DNA of 64,000 nucleotides from CBDDFV01 sp965227335 (GTDB lineage Bacteria > Planctomycetota > Phycisphaerae > Phycisphaerales > SM1A02). The notes below the pieces were generated by a model, which worked only from the letters and a program-made list of their open reading frames with translations, did no database searches and was not told where the DNA came from. The stretch lies in the NCBI GenBank assembly GCA_965227335.1, contig CBDDFV010000012.1:310001-374000 (forward strand), read 5' to 3'. The position numbers and the translations under genes were made by a program. Shown here piece after piece: positions 60,525-64,000 of the stretch (position 1 is the stretch's first letter; every line of letters starts with the position of its first letter).

Positions 60525-61034
60525 CTACCAGAACCAGAGGCTCAGAATCAACAGGACGAACATGAGGAGGTGGAGTCCCCAGACGCCGAGGGCGATCTCG
60601 ATCTGGCGACCCGTCCGCAGGCGGAGGAACGCCCGGGCGCGGGTGGCGAGGACGAGGCCGCCGACGGCGCTGACGACGCCGAAACACTCGGCCAGGAAGA
60701 TCCGCACCGGCATGCCGCCCGGGCCCATCCCGTCGAGCACGCCGATGGCGACGGGCACGGCCATGAGGATCGTGGCGATGAGGGAGAAGGCGCAGGGGGC
60801 GGCGGCGAGAAGGAGCCAGAGGGGGGTGACCTCGGCGGCCCGGACCTCGAGTCGCAGGGGTCGATCGCACTCCGGGCAGCGGGGGGCGGTCAGGTCACGC
60901 AGGTTGTAGCCGCACCCGGGACAGGGGGTGTCGCGTCCCGCAAGGTGGTCGTAGAGGCGGGCCTGATCCGCCGCGAACGGCGTCAGAGCGGGGGATTCGG
61001 TCGATGTCGGGGGCGTCGGCGCGAGGTTCGTCAT
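60525..61034 (-). CDS. Zinc-ribbon membrane protein
   Basis: 169 residues. The ribbon CPGCGYNLRDLTAPRCPEC lies at 38-56, followed by three spans (PLWLLLAAAPCAFSLIATIL, FGVVSAVGGLVLATRA, IALGVWGLHLLMFVLLILSL). It belongs to the planctomycete CxxCGYdLrg membrane group. Function unknown. Confidence 0.82.
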   Translation of the reverse strand: MTNLAPTPPTSTESPALTPFAADQARLYDHLAGRDTPCPGCGYNLRDLTAPRCPECDRPLRLEVRAAEVTPLWLLLAAAPCAFSLIATILMAVPVAIGVLDGMGPGGMPVRIFLAECFGVVSAVGGLVLATRARAFLRLRTGRQIEIALGVWGLHLLMFVLLILSLWFW

Positions 61035-61102
61035 GGGCGGATCGTCCCGAAGCGGCGGGATTTACGGGCCGGAAGGGGGCTGCTGTTCCTACACTGAAGG
61101 TG

Positions 61103-61465
61103 ATGGAAATGTTCGACGCCTGGCGTGAACTCCACCGCAGCGACGTCCGACTCGACGCGACAGCGATCGTCACCTCGATCCGCGCGATGGGGTTTCCCGC
61201 CCGCGTCGCCGCGCCGCGGGACCGCTGGCACAGCGATGATGGGGCGCCGCCGGCGGATTCGAAGCCGCCCTACACCATTCTCGTCCACGAAGAGCATCAC
61301 GCGGATCTGCTGGCCGTGTTGCCGGAGATCATCGAGGAGCAGTCGTCATTTGATGCGCGGATGGCGTATCGTGACGCTCGGATGGGTCGCCTGCAGCGAG
61401 CCGCCATACTGCTCGCCGCGGTGGCGATCGGGGCTCTGGCGATGCTGGGGTTGATTGATCTGTGA
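61103..61465 (+). CDS. Small single-span membrane protein
   Basis: 120 residues from ATG 61103; ATG 61109 is also possible. A cytoplasmic part (SIRAMGFPARVAAPRDRW; YTILVHEEHHADLLAVLPEI) resembles DUF2007 beta-alpha domains, and the C-terminal helix RAAILLAAVAIGALAMLGLI spans the membrane. The gene at 62886 has the same layout. Confidence 0.75.
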   Translation: MEMFDAWRELHRSDVRLDATAIVTSIRAMGFPARVAAPRDRWHSDDGAPPADSKPPYTILVHEEHHADLLAVLPEIIEEQSSFDARMAYRDARMGRLQRAAILLAAVAIGALAMLGLIDL

Positions 61466-61492
61466 GGCGGACGGAGGATCCGGTGAGACCGC

Positions 61493-62884
61493 ATGGCTGA
61501 ATCGCACGAGCACCCGTCGGACGGCGGGTCGGTCCACCCATGGGGGCTGGACCAACCGGAGCCGTCGACGTTCATCACGCTCTGGCCGCACGAGACGCCG
61601 CCGACGCTGACGGAGGCCGTCGCCGCGCTCGAACAGGCGTTCGACGGCGCGATCGAAATCGAGGATGACCTCGATTCGGAGCGGAGCTGGACGAACTGGG
61701 CGGTCGCGGCGTCGACGGATGCGTTGCCGATCCCGTTCATTCTGTGGTGTCAGCCATCGGAGCCCCTCGCGGAGGGCGAGCTTGAAGATGACGCGGCGAA
61801 CAGCGCGCCGTGGGCGATCGGGTTCGAGACGATGCTCGACCCGGCGGATCCGCTGACCGCGCTGACGACGGTGGTGCGGGCCCTGGGATCGGCGTGGCCG
61901 GACGCGCCGGCGATCCTCGACGCCGCCGCCGAAAAATGGCACCTGCGGGAGGCGATCGACGAGATCTTCCTGCATCCGACGGTGGAGCCGCCCGCGAGCG
62001 TGCTGTGGGTGATTCACGGCGTGGGACGCGACCCGGGCGATGCGACCCCCGGCGGCCCCGTCTGGCTGCACACGCACGGCCTGCGTCGGTGCGGCCGGCC
62101 CGACCTGGAGATCGTGGGCGTCGACGCGTCGGACATGAACACTGCGGCGGAGTTGCTGAACACCGCGGCGGAACTCATGCTCGAAGACGGCGCGCCGCCG
62201 CCCGGCGATACGCTCGACGTCGGCGAGAACCTCACGCTGCACGTGCGTCCGTGGCAGGACGGCGCGGCGGGGACGGCGGCGGGCGAGCCGGGCTCCATCG
62301 CGGATCGCGAGGAAGACGACGATCACACCTTCGCCCGAGCCGCGCTGTGCGTCCCCGATCCCGACGGCGCGCACGACTGGACCTGTCCGCACGCAATCAT
62401 CGCGCAGCTCCGCGACGGCGAAGCGGCGATCTTCAAGACGCAGCGGTCGACGCACCGCGCCGCCGCGGCGGCCCGCAAGACCTGGTCGGATCTCGCCATG
62501 GTCTTCTCAACGTTCTCACGGGAGGCGCTGGCGGGCGACGAGCGCGACGCGGCGTTCCTGATCAAGGCCGCGTTCGTGCCGCAGGGCATCGCGGGCGTGG
62601 ATTCGGCGGCGGCGGCCGACGACCCGGAACTCGACGTCACCCGCGAGCACATCTGGCTGGAGATCGACCGCTTCGACGGCGACCGCGCGCACGGCCGGCT
62701 GCTGAACCAGCCGTTCCACGACGTCGGGCTGCAGCGTGGCGACACCGCGTGGATCACCCGCGCCCAGGCGTCGGACTGGACGGTCATGTCCCGACGCGAC
62801 GGGTTGTTCCGTCCCGATGACATCGATTCGCTCTGGGCGTACGCCGATGCGCACCGCGAACAGGCCCGCACGGAGGGCGACTGA
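61493..62884 (+). CDS. DUF4026/DUF2314-like protein
   Basis: 463 residues. N-terminal half: STFITLWPHETPPTLTEAVA, WTNWAVAASTDALPIPFILW, like DUF4026. The C-terminal 90 residues (HIWLEIDRFDGDRAHGRLLN, VGLQRGDTAWITRAQASDWT) match DUF2314, a basic region with no known role. Cytoplasmic, no membrane span. Names are from recall and need a profile search. Confidence 0.7.
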   Translation: MAESHEHPSDGGSVHPWGLDQPEPSTFITLWPHETPPTLTEAVAALEQAFDGAIEIEDDLDSERSWTNWAVAASTDALPIPFILWCQPSEPLAEGELEDDAANSAPWAIGFETMLDPADPLTALTTVVRALGSAWPDAPAILDAAAEKWHLREAIDEIFLHPTVEPPASVLWVIHGVGRDPGDATPGGPVWLHTHGLRRCGRPDLEIVGVDASDMNTAAELLNTAAELMLEDGAPPPGDTLDVGENLTLHVRPWQDGAAGTAAGEPGSIADREEDDDHTFARAALCVPDPDGAHDWTCPHAIIAQLRDGEAAIFKTQRSTHRAAAAARKTWSDLAMVFSTFSREALAGDERDAAFLIKAAFVPQGIAGVDSAAAADDPELDVTREHIWLEIDRFDGDRAHGRLLNQPFHDVGLQRGDTAWITRAQASDWTVMSRRDGLFRPDDIDSLWAYADAHREQARTEGD

Positions 62885-62885
62885 C

Positions 62886-63314
62886 ATGCCGACTGACCCG
62901 AGTCCGCCCGCACCCGCCGACGGGGGCCTGGTGGTGATCGCCCGCCGCCCCGATCTCTTCGCGGCGGAACTCCTGGCCGTGCGTCTGCGCGACGCGGACA
63001 TCGAAGCGTTCGTCTTCCAGGCGGAGCGCGGCTGGACGGGCGGCGTCGGGTTCGCGGAGACGCGGGGCGGGGTGCCGGTCTGGGTGCGCGAGGACGACAT
63101 CGAACGTGCGCAGGCGGTGCTGGATGAACCGGTTCCCGATCCGACGGACGAAGCGAACGAAGCCGCGGACCCGATCAACGACGACCTCGGCGGCGACGGC
63201 GAAACGTTCGAACCGTCGCCCCGTCCGCTGGTGGTGACGGCGGGCATGGTGTTCGCCGCGGCGGTGATCGTGCTGGGGTTGATCACCGCGGTGATCGTGG
63301 TGCTGAAGGGCTAG
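62886..63314 (+). CDS. DUF2007-like protein with C-terminal membrane span
   Basis: 142 residues; starts one base after the previous stop. LVVIARRPDLFAAELLAVRL, IEAFVFQAERG, VPVWVREDDIERAQAVLD fits DUF2007 (putative prokaryotic signal transducer). An acidic linker leads to the span VTAGMVFAAAVIVLGLITAV. It is the last gene of the cluster 61103-63314. Confidence 0.78.
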   Translation: MPTDPSPPAPADGGLVVIARRPDLFAAELLAVRLRDADIEAFVFQAERGWTGGVGFAETRGGVPVWVREDDIERAQAVLDEPVPDPTDEANEAADPINDDLGGDGETFEPSPRPLVVTAGMVFAAAVIVLGLITAVIVVLKG

Positions 63315-63354
63315 CGCGCCCAAGTCCCGGTCTCTGACCGGGGACGAGGTCAGT

Positions 63355-64000
63355 TCACCCGGCGCGCCGCCGCCACCGCCGCGCTCCGGCGACGACGAGC
63401 CACGCGGCGCCGCCGTAGAGTGAGATGTTGACAAGGAGTCCAAGGGGATACACGGCGGTGGGCACGTGATTGCCAAAGACGTAGACGCCGCGCTCGAGCA
63501 GTTTGTCGCTGAATGGCAGCGCGTAGAAGGCGTCCGCCGGCCACCCGTGGGTCTCGGGCGTGGTCATGTCGATTTCGATCGGCTCAAGCTCGGCCGTATC
63601 AAAAGCCGCACGTCCGGCTGGCACACCCGTCCGATTCGGATACACCCGCTGGTTGAGGACGGCAATGGTCTGCGCGAGGATCTCGCGACGCTCGCGTCGC
63701 TCGCGTCGCGTGTCCGCGTTGGCGATGATCACCGTTATCAACACGCCAATCGTCGCGTACGTCACCACGGCGCGGCTGACGCGCTGGAGTCGAGTCGGCG
63801 GCGGGGGCGGCGGCTGGATGGTCGCGCCGCACTCGGTGCAGCGCTCCGACGTGCCGCGCGGGTAGCCGCAGGCGCCGCACGCCCCGCGTGCCGCGCGTCG
63901 TCGAGCGCGGCGGCGTCGAAGGCGTTGGGCGACGGTGAAGGTCGTCAGCTGCGCGACGGGCAGACCGGCGTGACCGCTGACCGTGAACACGAGAGTCGGC
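63355..64000 (-). CDS. Zinc-ribbon membrane protein, 5' end outside the window
   Basis: The frame is open to the right edge; a GTG at 63990 gives 211 residues but PTLV continues upstream. A basic stretch (RLRRRRARRRAARG) precedes CGACGYPRGTSERCTECG and Pro-rich PPPPPPTRLQ. Two spans follow (ATIGVLITVIIANA; VYPLGLLVNISLYGGAAWLV) with a loop between that is probably outside. Same family as 5215 and 60525. Confidence 0.75.
   Translation of the reverse strand, partial: PTLVFTVSGHAGLPVAQLTTFTVAQRLRRRRARRRAARGACGACGYPRGTSERCTECGATIQPPPPPPTRLQRVSRAVVTYATIGVLITVIIANADTRRERRERREILAQTIAVLNQRVYPNRTGVPAGRAAFDTAELEPIEIDMTTPETHGWPADAFYALPFSDKLLERGVYVFGNHVPTAVYPLGLLVNISLYGGAAWLVVAGARRWRRRAG

Overview
The window looks like a high-GC planctomycete, most likely of the Phycisphaerales. 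The evidence is a C-terminal dockerin-like tail on a secreted beta-helix protein (two D-x-N/D-x-D-G-x-V-G repeats each ending in LLGxWG), an ECF sigma factor overlapping a transmembrane Ser/Thr kinase with TPR repeats, several short membrane proteins with a CxxCGY...CPECG or CTECG zinc ribbon, and planctomycete-style integrases. No homology search was possible, so all family calls rest on motifs and gene order.

Layout. 1-5.7 kb: the 5' part of a large secreted RHS protein on the minus strand, facing three small exported or membrane proteins; one of these is split by a frame change in a run of eight C. 5.9-6.6 kb: a relaxase-neighbour paralogue beheaded by an IS21-type remnant (istB fragment plus terminal repeats). 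6.6-9.5 kb: ECF sigma factor plus kinase. 10-28 kb: a first integrated element with a conjugation-type ATPase (TraG/VirD4-like), an ArdC antirestriction protein, several XRE regulators, lipoproteins, the beta-helix protein and a cupin, ending in an excisionase-like gene and a tyrosine recombinase that abuts the 3' half of a tRNA-Ala gene. 28-46.5 kb: a second element with a MobF/TraA relaxase-helicase, a candidate oriT, a run of small accessory genes, a metallo-beta-lactamase-fold gene coupled to a 665-residue unknown, a ParB-like/Dam methylase/unknown trio, an XRE-ImmA pair and an excisionase-integrase pair next to an intact tRNA-Ile. 46.7-64 kb: chromosomal backbone with lhgO-like oxidase, glycosyltransferase, YggS, SDR, ThrE-type exporter, mnmE, yidC, metallophosphoesterase, SpoIIE-type phosphatase, cytosine deaminase, a Fis-like regulator and small membrane proteins.

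How the parts relate. The two elements carry paralogous accessory genes (13985/35664; 5878/39266), so they, or a lost third element, descend from one family of mobilizable elements. The T4CP-like ATPase and the relaxase are about 23 kb apart, with an integrase and att-like site between them. No VirB4-type transfer ATPase or pilus genes are visible, so transfer would need help in trans. The best candidates for an undescribed system are the MBL-fold/665-aa operon (30149-33463) and the ParB-like/Dam/unknown trio (39926-42721), both cargo of the second element.
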